Source: Mycobacterium sp. OAS707 (GTDB lineage: Bacteria > Actinomycetota > Actinomycetes > Mycobacteriales > Mycobacteriaceae). From it: a stretch of 64,000 nucleotides of DNA. The translations under genes were made by a program, and so were the position numbers. Numbering within the stretch: position 1 is the first letter of the stretch; every line of letters starts with the position of its first letter. The DNA lies in NCBI RefSeq assembly GCF_014873705.1, contig NZ_JADBDS010000002.1:1054001-1118000 (forward strand), written 5' to 3'. The notes below the pieces were generated by a model, which saw nothing but the letters and a program-made list of their open reading frames with translations, was not told the DNA's origin and ran no database searches. Below are positions 35,414 to 47,546 of this stretch, piece by piece.

Positions 35414-35544
35414 ACGTCCTCCGAGAAGACAGTCCACCACGGATTGCGGACAATCGCACGACAATTCTGCCCGTGTTCGCTGGTCGCTCCAGTGAACAGT
35501 CGGTGACCTCACCCGTTGGCGGCCCGCAACCTGGGAACTGGACA

Positions 35545-35949
35545 ATGGAGCGCGTGACCCAGGCTCAGCGCTCGTTCTACGACGAAGTCGGTGGCCACGA
35601 CACCTTCCACAAGCTCGTGTCGCGGTTCTATCAGCTGGTCCGCGAGGACGAGATCCTGCTTCCGCTGTATCCCGCCGACGAGCTCGACGCCGCCGAGGTG
35701 CGGTTGCGGATGTTTCTCGAGCAATACTGGGGCGGCCCGCGGACGTACTCGGATCAGCGCGGCCATCCCCGGCTGCGGATGCGGCACGCCCCGTTCAAGA
35801 TCGGCTACATTGAGCGCGACGCGTGGCTGCGCTGCATGCACACCGCCGTTGCGGAGATCGATTCACAGACGCTCGACGACGAGCATCGACAGGAACTGCT
35901 CAGCTACCTGGAAATGGCCGCGCATTCGATGGTGAACTCCCCCTTCTGA
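35545..35949 (+). CDS. glbO: truncated haemoglobin O (group II)
   Basis: 134 residues matching M. tuberculosis trHbO. The proximal His81 (RMRHAPF), Tyr29 (B10), Tyr42 (CD1) and Trp94 (G8) that shape the oxygen site are all present, with the family marks [14 protein letters not shown] and [11 protein letters not shown]. It binds O2 tightly and may handle NO, peroxide or electron transfer. Its stop overlaps the alpha-glucosidase start by one base. Confidence 0.95.
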   Translation: MERVTQAQRSFYDEVGGHDTFHKLVSRFYQLVREDEILLPLYPADELDAAEVRLRMFLEQYWGGPRTYSDQRGHPRLRMRHAPFKIGYIERDAWLRCMHTAVAEIDSQTLDDEHRQELLSYLEMAAHSMVNSPF

Positions 35950-37523
35950 TGACTGACCCGTCCCCAAGGCCGTGGTGGTCGCACGCGCTGTTCTATCAGG
36001 TGTATCCCCGGTCCTTTCAGGACAGCGACGGGGACGGCGTCGGCGACCTCGACGGCGTGACAGCCAGGCTGGACTACCTCAAGGCGCTGGGCGTCGACGC
36101 GATCTGGCTCAACCCGGTGATGGTCTCGCCGATGGCAGACAACGGCTACGACGTCGCGGACCCACGTGATGTCGACCCGCTGTTCGGCGGCATCGATGCG
36201 CTGGACCGGTTGACCGATGCCGCGCACCGGTTGGGCATCAAGGTGACGATGGACCTGGTGCCCAACCACACCAGTTCGGCGCATCCGTGGTTTCAGGCGG
36301 CGCTGGCCGCGAGTCCGGGCAGCGACCAACGCGAGCGCTACATCTTCCGCGACGGCACCGGGTCCGGCGGTGTTCATCCGCCGAACAACTGGGTGTCGAT
36401 TTTCGGCGGCCCGGCATGGACGCGCGTGGTCGAAGCCGACGGTAATCCCGACCAGTGGTACCTGCATCTGTTCGACGCCGAGCAGCCGGACTTGAACTGG
36501 GACAACCCCGAGGTGTTCGACGACCTGGAGAAGACGCTGCGGTTCTGGCTGGAGCGCGGCATCGACGGTTTCCGCATCGACGTCGCACACGGCATGGCCA
36601 AGCCACCGGGCCTACCGGACATGGAGGTCATCAAGGCCGAGGTGCTGCTGGCCGACATGGACGACGACCCGCGGTTCAACAACGACGGCGTGCACGAGAT
36701 CCACCGCCAGATCCGCCGGGTGTTCAACGACTATCCCGACGCCGTCGCGATCGGCGAGGTGTGGGTCTACGACAACGAGCAGTTCTCCCGATATGTACGC
36801 GAGGACGAGTTGCATCTCGGTTTCAACTTCCGGCTGTTGCGCGCAAAATACGAGGCAGCCGATATCCGCAGTGCGATCGAGAATTCGCTTGCCGCAGCGG
36901 CTTTGGCGGATGCGGTGCCGACCTGGACGCTGGCCAACCACGATGTCGACCGCGAGCCGACGCGCTACGGCGACGGTGAGATCGGCTTGGCCCGCGCGCG
37001 TGCGATGGCGCTGGTGATGCTCGCGCTGCCGGGGGCGGTGTTCATCTACAACGGCGAGGAACTCGGACTGCCGAACGTCGACCTGCCCGACGGGGCGCTG
37101 CGAGACCCGGTCTGGGAGCGGTCCGGACACACTCGTCGCGGCCGCGACGCCTCGCGGGTGCCGATGCCGTGGGACGGCGAGGTGCCACCGTTCGGCTTCT
37201 CGTCGAATGCCGACACGTGGCTGCCCCTTCCGGCGGCATGGGCCGCGTTGACGGTGGAGAAGCAGCTGCCCGACGAGGGCTCGACACTGTCGTTCTTCCG
37301 GCGGGCGATCGAATTGCGCCGCAGCCGAGCCGAATTCAACGGCACGGCCGTCGAGTCGCTGGACACCCCCGCCGACAGTGTGGCCTTCCGCAACAGCGGC
37401 GGGTTGGTCTGCGTCGTCAACACCGGCCGTCGGTTGATTCCACTGCCCGCTGGCAAACTGCTGCTCGCCAGCGGCCCGTTGACTGACGGGCTGCCGCCGA
37501 ACACCGCCGCCTGGCTCGTCTAA
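35949..37523 (+). CDS. aglA: GH13 alpha-glucosidase (oligo-1,6-glucosidase type)
   Basis: This 524-aa protein has the GH13 regions in order: DLVPNHTS (region I), the nucleophile Asp in GFRIDVAHG (region II), the acid/base Glu in AIGEVWVYD (region III) and LANHDVDRE (region IV, here NHDVDR instead of NHDQPR). It opens with the usual WWSHALFYQVYPRSFQDSDGDG. It hydrolyses alpha-glucosidic bonds of malto- or isomalto-oligosaccharides or trehalose-derived sugars in the cytosol. It is coupled to glbO, as Rv2471 is to Rv2470. Confidence 0.93.
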   Translation: MTDPSPRPWWSHALFYQVYPRSFQDSDGDGVGDLDGVTARLDYLKALGVDAIWLNPVMVSPMADNGYDVADPRDVDPLFGGIDALDRLTDAAHRLGIKVTMDLVPNHTSSAHPWFQAALAASPGSDQRERYIFRDGTGSGGVHPPNNWVSIFGGPAWTRVVEADGNPDQWYLHLFDAEQPDLNWDNPEVFDDLEKTLRFWLERGIDGFRIDVAHGMAKPPGLPDMEVIKAEVLLADMDDDPRFNNDGVHEIHRQIRRVFNDYPDAVAIGEVWVYDNEQFSRYVREDELHLGFNFRLLRAKYEAADIRSAIENSLAAAALADAVPTWTLANHDVDREPTRYGDGEIGLARARAMALVMLALPGAVFIYNGEELGLPNVDLPDGALRDPVWERSGHTRRGRDASRVPMPWDGEVPPFGFSSNADTWLPLPAAWAALTVEKQLPDEGSTLSFFRRAIELRRSRAEFNGTAVESLDTPADSVAFRNSGGLVCVVNTGRRLIPLPAGKLLLASGPLTDGLPPNTAAWLV

Positions 37524-37528
37524 CTAAC

Positions 37529-37589
37529 GCGAGCGTGCGCAAAATGTACGGGTTTAGCGGCGTGTCGACGTGCAGACACGCACGCTCGC
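37529..37589 (+). repeat. dispersed palindromic element, copy E
   Basis: This is the best conserved copy: terminal GCGAGCGTGCG and CGCACGCTCGC are perfect 11-bp inverted repeats, and the interior has GCGTGTC/GACACGC, a second possible stem. It lies 5 bp past the alpha-glucosidase stop and 10 bp before the end of the convergent gene, where it could act as a bidirectional terminator. Confidence 0.88.
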
Positions 37590-37599
37590 GGCAGGGAAG

Positions 37600-38274
37600 T
37601 CAGCGCAATACCAACGCGGGGTCGCCGCGCCTGCGGTACACCGATCCGAAGCGGGCGTCGATGCGCAACCACGACGGCAACGTGCGCACCCGGACGATCT
37701 CGTCGGCGGCGACGGTACCCGGATCGAGTTGCTCTGCCGACTGTGGCAGGAAACCCATTGCGGTCAAGGCGAATACGCAGCGCATCGGAACTCCGACGCT
37801 CTCGTCGCCCGAACTGACCGCGACCACCTCCTGATCCAGCAGCGACGCCGGGGGTCCGTGCGAGCTCGAGTGTTCCTTCGCCAAGGCGACGCCTCGCTGC
37901 GCGAGGTCAAGCACCACGCGCGCCGGCACGTCGTCGAGATGGACGAAGCCGGTCTCTGGCGGGAGCACACCACGCCACGCTGAATCCATCGGAAACCCGG
38001 GATCGACGTAACCGTCGCGTTCCATCGCCGTCAAACCGCTGGCCAGCGCGTCGGCCCCGGCGCTCAGGTCGTTCGGCTTGAGCCGCCCATGCACGACACG
38101 GCTGGCCAACACGTCGAAACCCGTTGCCACCCAAGCGACCACCAGGCCCCCTGCCCGCTCCCGCAACCGGATCACGGCGGCATCGTCGAGGCGCAACGCC
38201 CGTTCGGTGAACGTCTGCAAATCCTCGCGGTGTGTGGCATCGTCGAGCCAGATTCCGCGTTCGGGTGAGCTCAT
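37600..38274 (-). CDS. conserved mycobacterial hypothetical protein (Rv2474c-like)
   Basis: This 224-aa soluble protein has no signal peptide or membrane span. It begins [19 protein letters not shown] and contains LRERAGGLVVAWVATGFDVLASRVV and VPARVVLDLAQRGVALAKEH. I recognise no domain. It is the last gene of the ssb-ettA-gdh-thioesterase operon and its ATG overlaps the thioesterase stop (ATGA). It matches the position of Rv2474c. Confidence 0.82.
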   Translation of the reverse strand: MSSPERGIWLDDATHREDLQTFTERALRLDDAAVIRLRERAGGLVVAWVATGFDVLASRVVHGRLKPNDLSAGADALASGLTAMERDGYVDPGFPMDSAWRGVLPPETGFVHLDDVPARVVLDLAQRGVALAKEHSSSHGPPASLLDQEVVAVSSGDESVGVPMRCVFALTAMGFLPQSAEQLDPGTVAADEIVRVRTLPSWLRIDARFGSVYRRRGDPALVLR

Positions 38275-38681
38275 CGAAGATAGCGCTGTAGATACTCGCG
38301 CTGCACGGGCGAAAGCCGTTCCAGTCGTTGCTCTTTGATGTGCACGGCGGCCAGCTGGGTCTCGGCGATCACCGCGGGTTTGGAGTCTGCGCCCTTCCGA
38401 ACCGAGCGCACCTCGTAGCCGATCGTGAAGTCCACGGCGCGCACCCGCTTCGAAAACATCGTCACTTGCAGCGGCGAATCCCTGAGCCGAAGCTGACCCT
38501 TGTACAGGATCTTGACCTCGTGAATCAGCAGCCCGATTTCCTCGATCACAGCCTCGAACGGCTCACGCAGAAAAGGAATTCGGGCCTCTTCGAGGATGGT
38601 GACCATCGTGGCGTGGTTGATGTGCTGATACATGTCGATGTCCGACCACCGCACATGCACCGGCGCTACAAAACCATTCAC
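38271..38681 (-). CDS. acyl-CoA thioesterase, hotdog fold (4HBT, Rv2475c-like)
   Basis: 136 residues from the GTG at 38681, which overlaps the gdh stop (GTGA). The hotdog fold signature is clear: [25 protein letters not shown], where the Asp of DxDxxxHxNN acts in catalysis, then [19 protein letters not shown]. It likely hydrolyses an acyl-CoA in the cytosol. Its tight coupling to NAD-dependent glutamate dehydrogenase is conserved in mycobacteria; the reason is unclear. Confidence 0.9.
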   Translation of the reverse strand: MNGFVAPVHVRWSDIDMYQHINHATMVTILEEARIPFLREPFEAVIEEIGLLIHEVKILYKGQLRLRDSPLQVTMFSKRVRAVDFTIGYEVRSVRKGADSKPAVIAETQLAAVHIKEQRLERLSPVQREYLQRYLR

Positions 38682-41600
38682 CCAGCCCGTCCTGTTCCAC
38701 TCGTCCTTGTCATGCTGCGCAGCTGGCGCGCAGCCACCGAAAGCGTCGCCAAATCGAGTTCGCCGCTTTCGTAGATCTCGGTCAGCGTGCGCTGAGCGCG
38801 GCTGACCCGGTTGCTGTTGGTGGCCTCCCACTCGACGATCTTCTCCTCGCCGGTCTCCCCCGGCTCACCCACTGCCAGCACATCGAAGCACAGTGCCCTG
38901 ATCGAGCCGTAGATGTCGTCACGAATCGCCAAGCGAGCCAACGAATGCCAGCGATCGTCGCGCACCAGCCGGGAGACCGCGGTCAGCAGGCCGTCGGTGC
39001 CGAGACGCTCCATCAGCGCGAAATAGGTGTCGGCGACCTCTGCCGGATCGCGGTCGACGATGTCGGCGATGTCGATCACGTCGAGCAGGCTGTACTGGTA
39101 CAGCCCCGTCGACACCATGTACGCCAGGTCGGCCGACACACCCTGCTCGTTGAACTCGCGCGCTTCCTTTTCGCAGATGATCTTGTCGTCGCCGCGCAGC
39201 CACTCCGACATCTGCGGTGTCAGCGCACGGACTTTCTCGGCGAACCGGTTGATCTCGGCACCAACCGCCAGCGGCTGGGGCCGGTAGTTGAGCAGCCAGC
39301 GGCCCGCGCGGTCGATGAGCCGACGCAGATCCAACGTCATCCGGTCGGTGACGGCGACCGACACTCCGCTTTCACCGGCAGCGCGGATCTGCCGCCACAC
39401 CTCACCGACCTGGAAGATCGCATTCGTGGCCACATAGGACCGCACCGCGTCGACCGGCCCGACGCCGACGTCCTCGGAAATCCGGTAGGCGTAGCTGATT
39501 CCGCTGGTGTCGACGAGATCGTTGACCAGCATCGTGGTGACGATCTCCCGGCGCAGCTGATGTTGCCTGATTTCACTGGCGAACTTGTCGCGCAGGTTGG
39601 ACGGAAAGTACCTCGGCAGCCGGGACGCGAACACCTCCTGATCAGGCAGGTCGCTCTTGAGGAGCTCGTCCTTCAGCGCCAGCTTGACGTGAGCCATCAG
39701 CGTCGCGAGTTCTGGTGAGGTCAGGCCGATTCCGGCTTCGGTGCGGCGGGCGATCTCCTTTTCCGACGGCAGCGCCTCGAGCTCCCGGTTGAGGCCGTGT
39801 TCGGCGACGAAGTCCTTGATCATCCGGGCGTGCACCGACAGCAGGCTGGCCGCGTTGGCGCGGCTGGTGCCCATCAGATCGTTCTGGTCCTCGTTGTCTG
39901 TCAGGACAAGCCGGCCCACTTCGTCCGTCATCGACACCAGCAATTGGGTGCGGTCCTCGGCGCGCACCTCGCCCGCAGTCACCAACGAGTCGACGAGGAT
40001 CTTGATGTTGACCTCGTGGTCGGAGCAGTCGACGCCGGCCGAGTTGTCCAGCGCGTCCGTGTTGCAGCGGCCGCCGGCCAGGCAGAACTCGATGCGCCCG
40101 CGCGAGGTCACACCCAAGTTGCCGCCCTCGCCAATCACCTTGGCGCGCACCTGGCTTCCGTTGACCCGCACCGGATCGTTGGCGCGGTCGCCGACGTCGG
40201 CGTCAGACTCCGTCTCGGCTTTGATGTAGGTGCCGATGCCGCCGTTGAACAGCAGGTCGGCCGACGCCTTCAGGATCGTCTTCATCAGCGCGGGCGGTGT
40301 CAGTTCCTCGATGCCGTCGGCGATGCCGAGCGCGGCCCTGACTTGCGGGCTGATCGGGATGGACTTCTGCTCGCGGCTGTAGACACCGCCGCCTTCGCTG
40401 ATCAGCGACGGGTTGTAGTCCTGCCACGAGGACCTGGGCAGGTCGAAGAGGCGCTTGCGCTCATCCCATGACGACGCGCTGTCGGGATTGGGGTCGAGGA
40501 AGATGTGCCGGTGATCGAACGCGGCCAGCAGCCGGATGTGCTTGGACAGCAGCATGCCGTTGCCGAACACGTCGCCGCTCATGTCCCCGATGCCGACGAC
40601 GGTGAAGTCCTCGGTTTGGGTGTCGACGCCCATCTCCCGGAAGTGTCGCTTGACCGCCTCCCACGCGCCCTTGGCGGTGATGCCCATCGCCTTGTGGTCG
40701 TAGCCGACCGAACCGCCGGACGCGAATGCGTCGCCGAGCCAGAAGCCGTACGACGCGGCGACCTCGTTGGCGATGTCGGAGAACGTGGCCGTGCCCTTGT
40801 CGGCGGCCACCACGAGGTAAGCGTCGTCGCCGTCGCGACGCACCACATCGGTGGGGACGACGACATCGCCGGTGGCTTTGTCGACGTTGTCGGTCAGATC
40901 GAGCAGCCCGGCGATGAACAGCTTGTAACAGGCCACGCCCTCGTTGCGGAACGCGTCCCGATCGTCTGCAGGAGGCGGGTTCTTCACGACAAAGCCGCCC
41001 TTGGCTCCGACCGGCACGATGACGGCGTTCTTCACCGCCTGCGCCTTGACGAGGCCGAGGATCTCGGTGCGGAAGTCCTCCTTACGATCCGACCACCGCA
41101 GTCCGCCGCGGGCCACAAAGCCGAATCGCAGGTGCACACCCTCCACCCGCGGGGAGTACACGAAGATCTCGAACCGCGGCCGCGGCAGCGGCAGCTCGTC
41201 GATAAGGCCGGGGTTCAGCTTTACCGAGAGCACGTTCTGCTGTCTGGCCGAATCCGGCCTGCTGACAAAGTAATTCGTGCGCAGGGTGGCTTGAATCATC
41301 GACGCGAATGCGCGCAGCACGCGGTCGGTGTCGAGGCTGACCAGTGCGTCGATGTCGGCTGCCACAGCGGCTGCGGCCGTCTGCGCGTCGCGGCGCCGCG
41401 TCTCCTCCGACGGCTTCGGGTCGAACAGCGCCTCGAACAGCTGGACCAGCGACCGCGCGGTGCCCGCGTTGCCGTTGATCACGCCCTCGATGTGGGACTG
41501 GCTGTACGGAAAACCGGCCTGCCGCAGGTATTTCGCATAGGTGCGCAGCACCGCCACCTGCTGCCAGGTCAACCCCGCGCGCAGCACCAGCTCGTTGAAG

Positions 41601-43525
41601 CGGTCGATCTCGGCGCGGCCGTGCCAGATGGCGCTGACCGCGTCGGCGAACCGGTCGGCCATCGCAACGCGCTCCGGACCAGCAGGCGGCGTCGGGATGT
41701 CGGGGTGCGGTGAAATCTTGAACTGGTAGATCCACACGGGCAATCCGTCGGGCCGCGTCACCGTGAAGGGTCGCTCCTCGAGGACGACGACGCCCATCGA
41801 CTGCAGCATCGGCAGCAGGTGGCTCAGTGACGCCGACCGGCCGCCGAGGTACCAGGTGAGCTGTGCGACGCCGTCCTGACCGCGGTCGCCGAGCACGAGC
41901 CTGACCGAATTGTCCTGCAGCCCTCCGATGATCGCGATGTCCTTGATCGCGTCGAGCGGCGCGACGGCCTGCTTGTAGACCTCGGGGAAGGCCGCCGAGT
42001 AGTGCTCGGCCATGGCCTGCGTGATCGAGCCGCCCTTCACCGCGCCCATCAACCGGTCGCCCCACGTCCTGGCGGCCTCGGTGAGCAGGTCCTGGATTCG
42101 CGATTCGTTGTCGAGCGAGACGTCGATGTCCTGCGGGCGACGGCCTTCGGGCAGCCGAACGGTGAAATGTACGACGGCCCAAGGAGATTCACTGACACGC
42201 GCGGCGTAGTCGATGCTGACGCCGCCGAGTTCGCGGACCAGGATGTCCTGCATCGTCAGCCGCACGGCGGTGGTGTATCGGTCGCGCGGCAGATACACCA
42301 GGCACGACACAAAGTGCGCGAGTTGGTCCGCACGTAGGAACAGCAGGGTGCGGCGCCGCGACCCGAGATCGACCACCGCCATCGCCATGTCGAGCAGTTC
42401 CCTGGCGGACAGCGCAAAGAGTTCCGAACGCGGGATGGTCTGGATGATGTCGAGCAGCAACTGGCCGGGATGGCTGGGGTCGCGGTGCGCCATTGCCAGC
42501 GCGTCGTTGACTCGCCGTGAAATCAGCGGTATTTCAAGCACATTGGCGTTCATCGCGGCGACGGTGAACAGCCCGACGAACCGGTGTTCGATTGCGCCTG
42601 CGGGTGCGTTCTCGCGGACCACGACGATGTAGGGGTAGGCACCGTAGCGCAGGAAACTCTGCATGGTGGCCTGCGCCAACACCAGCAGATCGTCGCTCGA
42701 ACTGAGTTGCGGGAGCACGTCGGTGCGCAACCGAAGCACACCTAGACGACTGGCCGGATCGACCGCGGCCTGACCATTGCTGACCTGGCAGCGCTGGTAG
42801 CCAAGCAGCACGAAGTGACCGTCGGCCAGCCACCGCAGCAGCGCCGCGACGTCCTTGCGGTCGGAGCCCGGGAATCGGCCCTGGTAGTCGGAGTCCAGTT
42901 CGGCTGCCAGGCTGACCAGCATCGCCGCCATCGACGTCGAGTCCAGCGCCACCTGACGGGCGTCGGCCAGCACGCTCGGCAGCAGCCGCTTGACCTCGGC
43001 GACCGCCTTGGGGTCACACGATTCGGCCAGCTGGACGTGGATCCACGTCTCGTCGATTCCGTCGCCGAACGGGGCACCCGATGCCGGCTCGAGGGCCAGC
43101 AGATCGCCGTTCGGCCCCCGACGCGCGCGCAGCACCGGATTCATGATGGCCTTGTAGGCCACCCCGAGCCGATGCAGCAGCACGGTGACGGAGTCCATCA
43201 GCATCGACGCGTTGTCCGTGACGATCTGCAGCGCGGGGCCGAACCCGCCAGGGTCGTCCTCGGTGTAGACCGCGACCCGGGTGTCGCCGAACGCGCGGTG
43301 CGAACCGAGTCGGTAGTGCGCCTCGATCAGAGGCGGTGAAAGCAGCATCTTCACCGCACTGCGGTCGACAGGCGCGGTGACCGCGGAATCGGCACCCGGT
43401 GCGTCACCGTGCGGCCCGCGGTAGGTAGCCATGTAGGCCCGCGCGAGCCGGGTGATGTTGTCCTGGCTCAGCGGCGGCGCGGTCGATCCGCCGACGCCTG
43501 TGCCAGTCCCCGGATTGACCGTCAT
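38678..43525 (-). CDS. gdh: NAD-specific glutamate dehydrogenase (large, L_180 class)
   Basis: This 1615-aa protein is close to the 1624-aa Rv2476c. A long N-terminal region with ACT-like modules precedes the catalytic core, in which [20 protein letters not shown] and [10 protein letters not shown] hold the substrate-site lysines; a C-terminal extension follows. It oxidises glutamate to 2-oxoglutarate and ammonia with NAD, mainly for using amino acids as carbon source. In mycobacteria the enzyme is known to be inhibited by unphosphorylated GarA. AGGAG lies 6 bases upstream of the ATG. Confidence 0.97.
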   Translation of the reverse strand: MTVNPGTGTGVGGSTAPPLSQDNITRLARAYMATYRGPHGDAPGADSAVTAPVDRSAVKMLLSPPLIEAHYRLGSHRAFGDTRVAVYTEDDPGGFGPALQIVTDNASMLMDSVTVLLHRLGVAYKAIMNPVLRARRGPNGDLLALEPASGAPFGDGIDETWIHVQLAESCDPKAVAEVKRLLPSVLADARQVALDSTSMAAMLVSLAAELDSDYQGRFPGSDRKDVAALLRWLADGHFVLLGYQRCQVSNGQAAVDPASRLGVLRLRTDVLPQLSSSDDLLVLAQATMQSFLRYGAYPYIVVVRENAPAGAIEHRFVGLFTVAAMNANVLEIPLISRRVNDALAMAHRDPSHPGQLLLDIIQTIPRSELFALSARELLDMAMAVVDLGSRRRTLLFLRADQLAHFVSCLVYLPRDRYTTAVRLTMQDILVRELGGVSIDYAARVSESPWAVVHFTVRLPEGRRPQDIDVSLDNESRIQDLLTEAARTWGDRLMGAVKGGSITQAMAEHYSAAFPEVYKQAVAPLDAIKDIAIIGGLQDNSVRLVLGDRGQDGVAQLTWYLGGRSASLSHLLPMLQSMGVVVLEERPFTVTRPDGLPVWIYQFKISPHPDIPTPPAGPERVAMADRFADAVSAIWHGRAEIDRFNELVLRAGLTWQQVAVLRTYAKYLRQAGFPYSQSHIEGVINGNAGTARSLVQLFEALFDPKPSEETRRRDAQTAAAAVAADIDALVSLDTDRVLRAFASMIQATLRTNYFVSRPDSARQQNVLSVKLNPGLIDELPLPRPRFEIFVYSPRVEGVHLRFGFVARGGLRWSDRKEDFRTEILGLVKAQAVKNAVIVPVGAKGGFVVKNPPPADDRDAFRNEGVACYKLFIAGLLDLTDNVDKATGDVVVPTDVVRRDGDDAYLVVAADKGTATFSDIANEVAASYGFWLGDAFASGGSVGYDHKAMGITAKGAWEAVKRHFREMGVDTQTEDFTVVGIGDMSGDVFGNGMLLSKHIRLLAAFDHRHIFLDPNPDSASSWDERKRLFDLPRSSWQDYNPSLISEGGGVYSREQKSIPISPQVRAALGIADGIEELTPPALMKTILKASADLLFNGGIGTYIKAETESDADVGDRANDPVRVNGSQVRAKVIGEGGNLGVTSRGRIEFCLAGGRCNTDALDNSAGVDCSDHEVNIKILVDSLVTAGEVRAEDRTQLLVSMTDEVGRLVLTDNEDQNDLMGTSRANAASLLSVHARMIKDFVAEHGLNRELEALPSEKEIARRTEAGIGLTSPELATLMAHVKLALKDELLKSDLPDQEVFASRLPRYFPSNLRDKFASEIRQHQLRREIVTTMLVNDLVDTSGISYAYRISEDVGVGPVDAVRSYVATNAIFQVGEVWRQIRAAGESGVSVAVTDRMTLDLRRLIDRAGRWLLNYRPQPLAVGAEINRFAEKVRALTPQMSEWLRGDDKIICEKEAREFNEQGVSADLAYMVSTGLYQYSLLDVIDIADIVDRDPAEVADTYFALMERLGTDGLLTAVSRLVRDDRWHSLARLAIRDDIYGSIRALCFDVLAVGEPGETGEEKIVEWEATNSNRVSRAQRTLTEIYESGELDLATLSVAARQLRSMTRTSGTGRAG

Positions 43526-43574
43526 CGCCGCTCCTAGTTACATCCGCATACCGACGCTGGTACGCAAAACGACA

Positions 43575-45251
<1,677 letters not shown>

Positions 45252-45315
45252 TGCCGTTGTGTTGCCTTTCGTAATTCGCGATTACCCGGGCCCATCCTAG
45301 GCGTGGCCGAACCTG

Positions 45316-45786
45316 CTAAGCCGACAGAGGCAGCGCCTTGCCGTCAACGGCCGAGACTTCGGGATCATCGATCGGCTCGTCGGCGTCGGCGACAGCCGGC
45401 TCGGCCGCGTCGTCGCTGGTGGCGCTGGATTGTCTGCGGCTTTCGATGCGAGCGACGCACCGTGCCAGATCGGGACCCACCGAGGTGGCCCGCACTTCCA
45501 CCGACGAGCGACGGTTGCCTTCTTTGTCGTCGTACTCGCTGGTGTACACATAGCCAACAACGACGACCGGGTCGCCCTTCCCGAGGGCCGCCCCGACACC
45601 GGTGACCAGCTTTCCCCAGCAGTTCACCGTCACGAAGAAGGAGTTCCCCGGCTCCCAGTTACCGTCGGCGCTGCGGCGCCGCGAGTTGCTGGCCACCCGG
45701 AACTTGATGAGCTCCTGCTCGCCGACTCGCCTGCGGTCCGGTTTGGTGACGATGTTGCCGACGACGGTGATGGGTGTCTCGAACAT
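45316..45786 (-). CDS. single-stranded DNA-binding protein (SsbB-like)
   Basis: 156 residues starting MFETPITVVGNIV, an OB-fold with the SSB pattern (FRVASNSRRR, NSFFVTVNCWGKLV, GDPVVVVGYVYTSEY). The tail is acidic but lacks the DDDIPF-type tip that recruits partners in the essential Ssb, and it ends ALPLSA. This fits the paralogue Rv2478c rather than the main replication SSB. A 22-bp perfect palindrome lies 21 bp upstream of the ATG. First gene of the leftward operon. Confidence 0.92.
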   Translation of the reverse strand: MFETPITVVGNIVTKPDRRRVGEQELIKFRVASNSRRRSADGNWEPGNSFFVTVNCWGKLVTGVGAALGKGDPVVVVGYVYTSEYDDKEGNRRSSVEVRATSVGPDLARCVARIESRRQSSATSDDAAEPAVADADEPIDDPEVSAVDGKALPLSA

Positions 45787-45807
45787 TGCTATTCCTCTCA
45801 TTCATCT

Positions 45808-45829
45808 GGGTGCGACGCGCGTCGCACCC
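45808..45829. promoter_or_regulatory. perfect 22-bp palindrome upstream of ssb
   Basis: The half-site GGGTGCGACGC is repeated exactly in inverted orientation without spacer (45808-45818 and 45819-45829). It lies between the ssb start and the divergent allophanate hydrolase gene. It could be an operator or, if transcribed, a leader hairpin of the ssb operon. Confidence 0.55.
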
Positions 45830-45886
45830 CCATTTCCCCTCCCAAGTCCGACAGCAGGGTCCGACCGAGTTCCTGAGTCGGTGGCC

Positions 45887-45918
45887 CTGTGGATGAGTCG
45901 CGCGCTGTGGATGAATCG
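45887..45918 (+). repeat. short direct repeat ahead of the allophanate hydrolase gene
   Basis: CTGTGGATGAGTCG (45887) and CTGTGGATGAATCG (45905) differ by one base and are 18 bp apart, ending 17 bp before the ATG at 45936. Such spaced repeats can be regulator sites, but chance is possible. Confidence 0.35.
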
Positions 45919-45935
45919 GCCCTAGGTTGATCGGC

Positions 45936-47546
45936 ATGACGGTGTGGATCACGCGTAGACCCGAGGCGGAGGTGGCGGCCGAGCTCGCACGAAGCCAAGG
46001 CCCGCTGGCGGGAGTACGGCTCGCAGTCAAGGACAACGTCGACGCCGCCGGGCTGCCCACGACCGCCGCCTGCCCGGAGTTCGCGTTTCAACCCGAACGC
46101 GATGCGGCTGCGGTCGCGGCGCTGCGGGCCGCGGGTGCGGTGGTCGTCGGCAAGACGAATCTCGACCAGTTCGCCACCGGTCTGGTCGGCACCCGTTCGC
46201 CGTATGGCGCGGTGCCCGACAGCCGCCGACCCGACTACATCAGCGGCGGTTCCAGTTCGGGATCGGCCGTCGCGGTCGCTACCGGCGAGGCCGACATCGC
46301 GATCGGCACCGACACCGCGGGCTCTGGCCGCGTGCCCGCCGGGTTGCAGGGCATCGTCGGAATCAAACCCACCCTGGGAGTGGTCTCCACCGATGGCGTC
46401 GTGCCGGCGTGCGAATCCTATGACTGCGTAACGATTTTCGCTGCAGATCTCGCTTTGGCGAACCGTGCGATGGGTGTGATGGCAGCTGCTGCCGGCCGGC
46501 CGTGGCCCGCCGACGTGCGGTTGGCGGCGCCGCCGAATCCTGTCGTCGCGGTCCCCGGCGAGTTGCCCCAGTTGGACGCCGAGTGGCGTGCCGCGTTCGA
46601 TGCGGCCGTCGGCAGGCTGTCCGAAACCGGCGCGCGCGTCGTCACGGTGGACATCGCGCCGTTCCTGGCGGCGGCCAAGCTGCTGTACGACGGCGCGTTG
46701 GTCAGCGAAAGATATGCCGCTGTAGGCGAATTCATCGATGCGCAGCCCGAGGCCGCGTTGGATCCGACGGTGCGGCGCATCATCACGGCGGCGCGCGACA
46801 TCCCCTCCCATCGACTGGTGCGCGACCGTCGCGAGGTCGACCGGTTGCGCGCGGTGGCGATGGCCGCACTGGACGGTGTCGACGCGCTGATGGTGCCCAC
46901 TGCGCCTATGCATCCACGCATCGACGAGGTGGCCGCTGACCCCGTCGGCGTCAACTCCTCGATGGGCACCTACACGAACTTCTGCAATCTGTTCGACATG
47001 TGCGCAGTGGCCGTGCCTGCAGGTACAGCGGGGCAGGCACAGTTCGGTGTGACCGTGCTGGCGCGGGCATTCGAGGACGCGGTGGCACTGGATATCGCTG
47101 CGTTGGCGTCGGAAGACGAAGCACCAGTGGATGTTTGGCCGCTGAGCGCTGCGGACTCTGTCGAGTTGGTGGTGTTCGGCGCGCACCTTCGAGGCGGAGC
47201 GCTGGTGCACCAGCTGACGGACCTCGGCGCGCGGTGGGCCGGCGAACTGACGACGGCGCCGCGGTATCGGATGTCAGTGCTGCCGACTGTGCCTGCCAAG
47301 CCGGCGGTGACGCGGGTTCCCGACGGCGCATCCGGTGCTGCGCTCCTTGGGCATCGCTGGCTGTTGTCGCCCGCGGCATTGGGTCGGTTCCTCGCGGCGT
47401 TGCCTGCGCCCATGCAGCTCGGGAAGGTCGAATTCGACGACGGCACATGGCGAACCGCGTTCGGCTGTGACGGCGCCGCGGCGACTGGGCGCGATATCAG
47501 CGAGTACGGCAGCTGGCCGACGGCGATCGCGGCGGGCGCTGTCTAG
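45936..47546 (+). CDS. atzF: allophanate hydrolase
   Basis: This 536-aa protein has an amidase-signature domain with the Ser-cisSer-Lys triad (Lys32 in AVKDN, Ser106 in GGSSSGSA, Ser130 in DTAGSGRVPAG) and a C-terminal allophanate hydrolase domain (RMSVLPTVPAKPAVTRVPDG, LGKVEFDDGT). It converts allophanate to ammonia and CO2, the second step of ATP-dependent urea breakdown or the end of s-triazine/cyanurate pathways. No urea carboxylase gene is adjacent. It is convergent with the methyltransferase gene and overlaps it by 4 bp. Confidence 0.9.
   Translation: MTVWITRRPEAEVAAELARSQGPLAGVRLAVKDNVDAAGLPTTAACPEFAFQPERDAAAVAALRAAGAVVVGKTNLDQFATGLVGTRSPYGAVPDSRRPDYISGGSSSGSAVAVATGEADIAIGTDTAGSGRVPAGLQGIVGIKPTLGVVSTDGVVPACESYDCVTIFAADLALANRAMGVMAAAAGRPWPADVRLAAPPNPVVAVPGELPQLDAEWRAAFDAAVGRLSETGARVVTVDIAPFLAAAKLLYDGALVSERYAAVGEFIDAQPEAALDPTVRRIITAARDIPSHRLVRDRREVDRLRAVAMAALDGVDALMVPTAPMHPRIDEVAADPVGVNSSMGTYTNFCNLFDMCAVAVPAGTAGQAQFGVTVLARAFEDAVALDIAALASEDEAPVDVWPLSAADSVELVVFGAHLRGGALVHQLTDLGARWAGELTTAPRYRMSVLPTVPAKPAVTRVPDGASGAALLGHRWLLSPAALGRFLAALPAPMQLGKVEFDDGTWRTAFGCDGAAATGRDISEYGSWPTAIAAGAV

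Noticed and set aside
38678..43525. Antisense ORFs opposite gdh
   Set aside because: Several ORFs of 200-400 aa are shadows with no domain, while the 1615-aa minus frame is complete.
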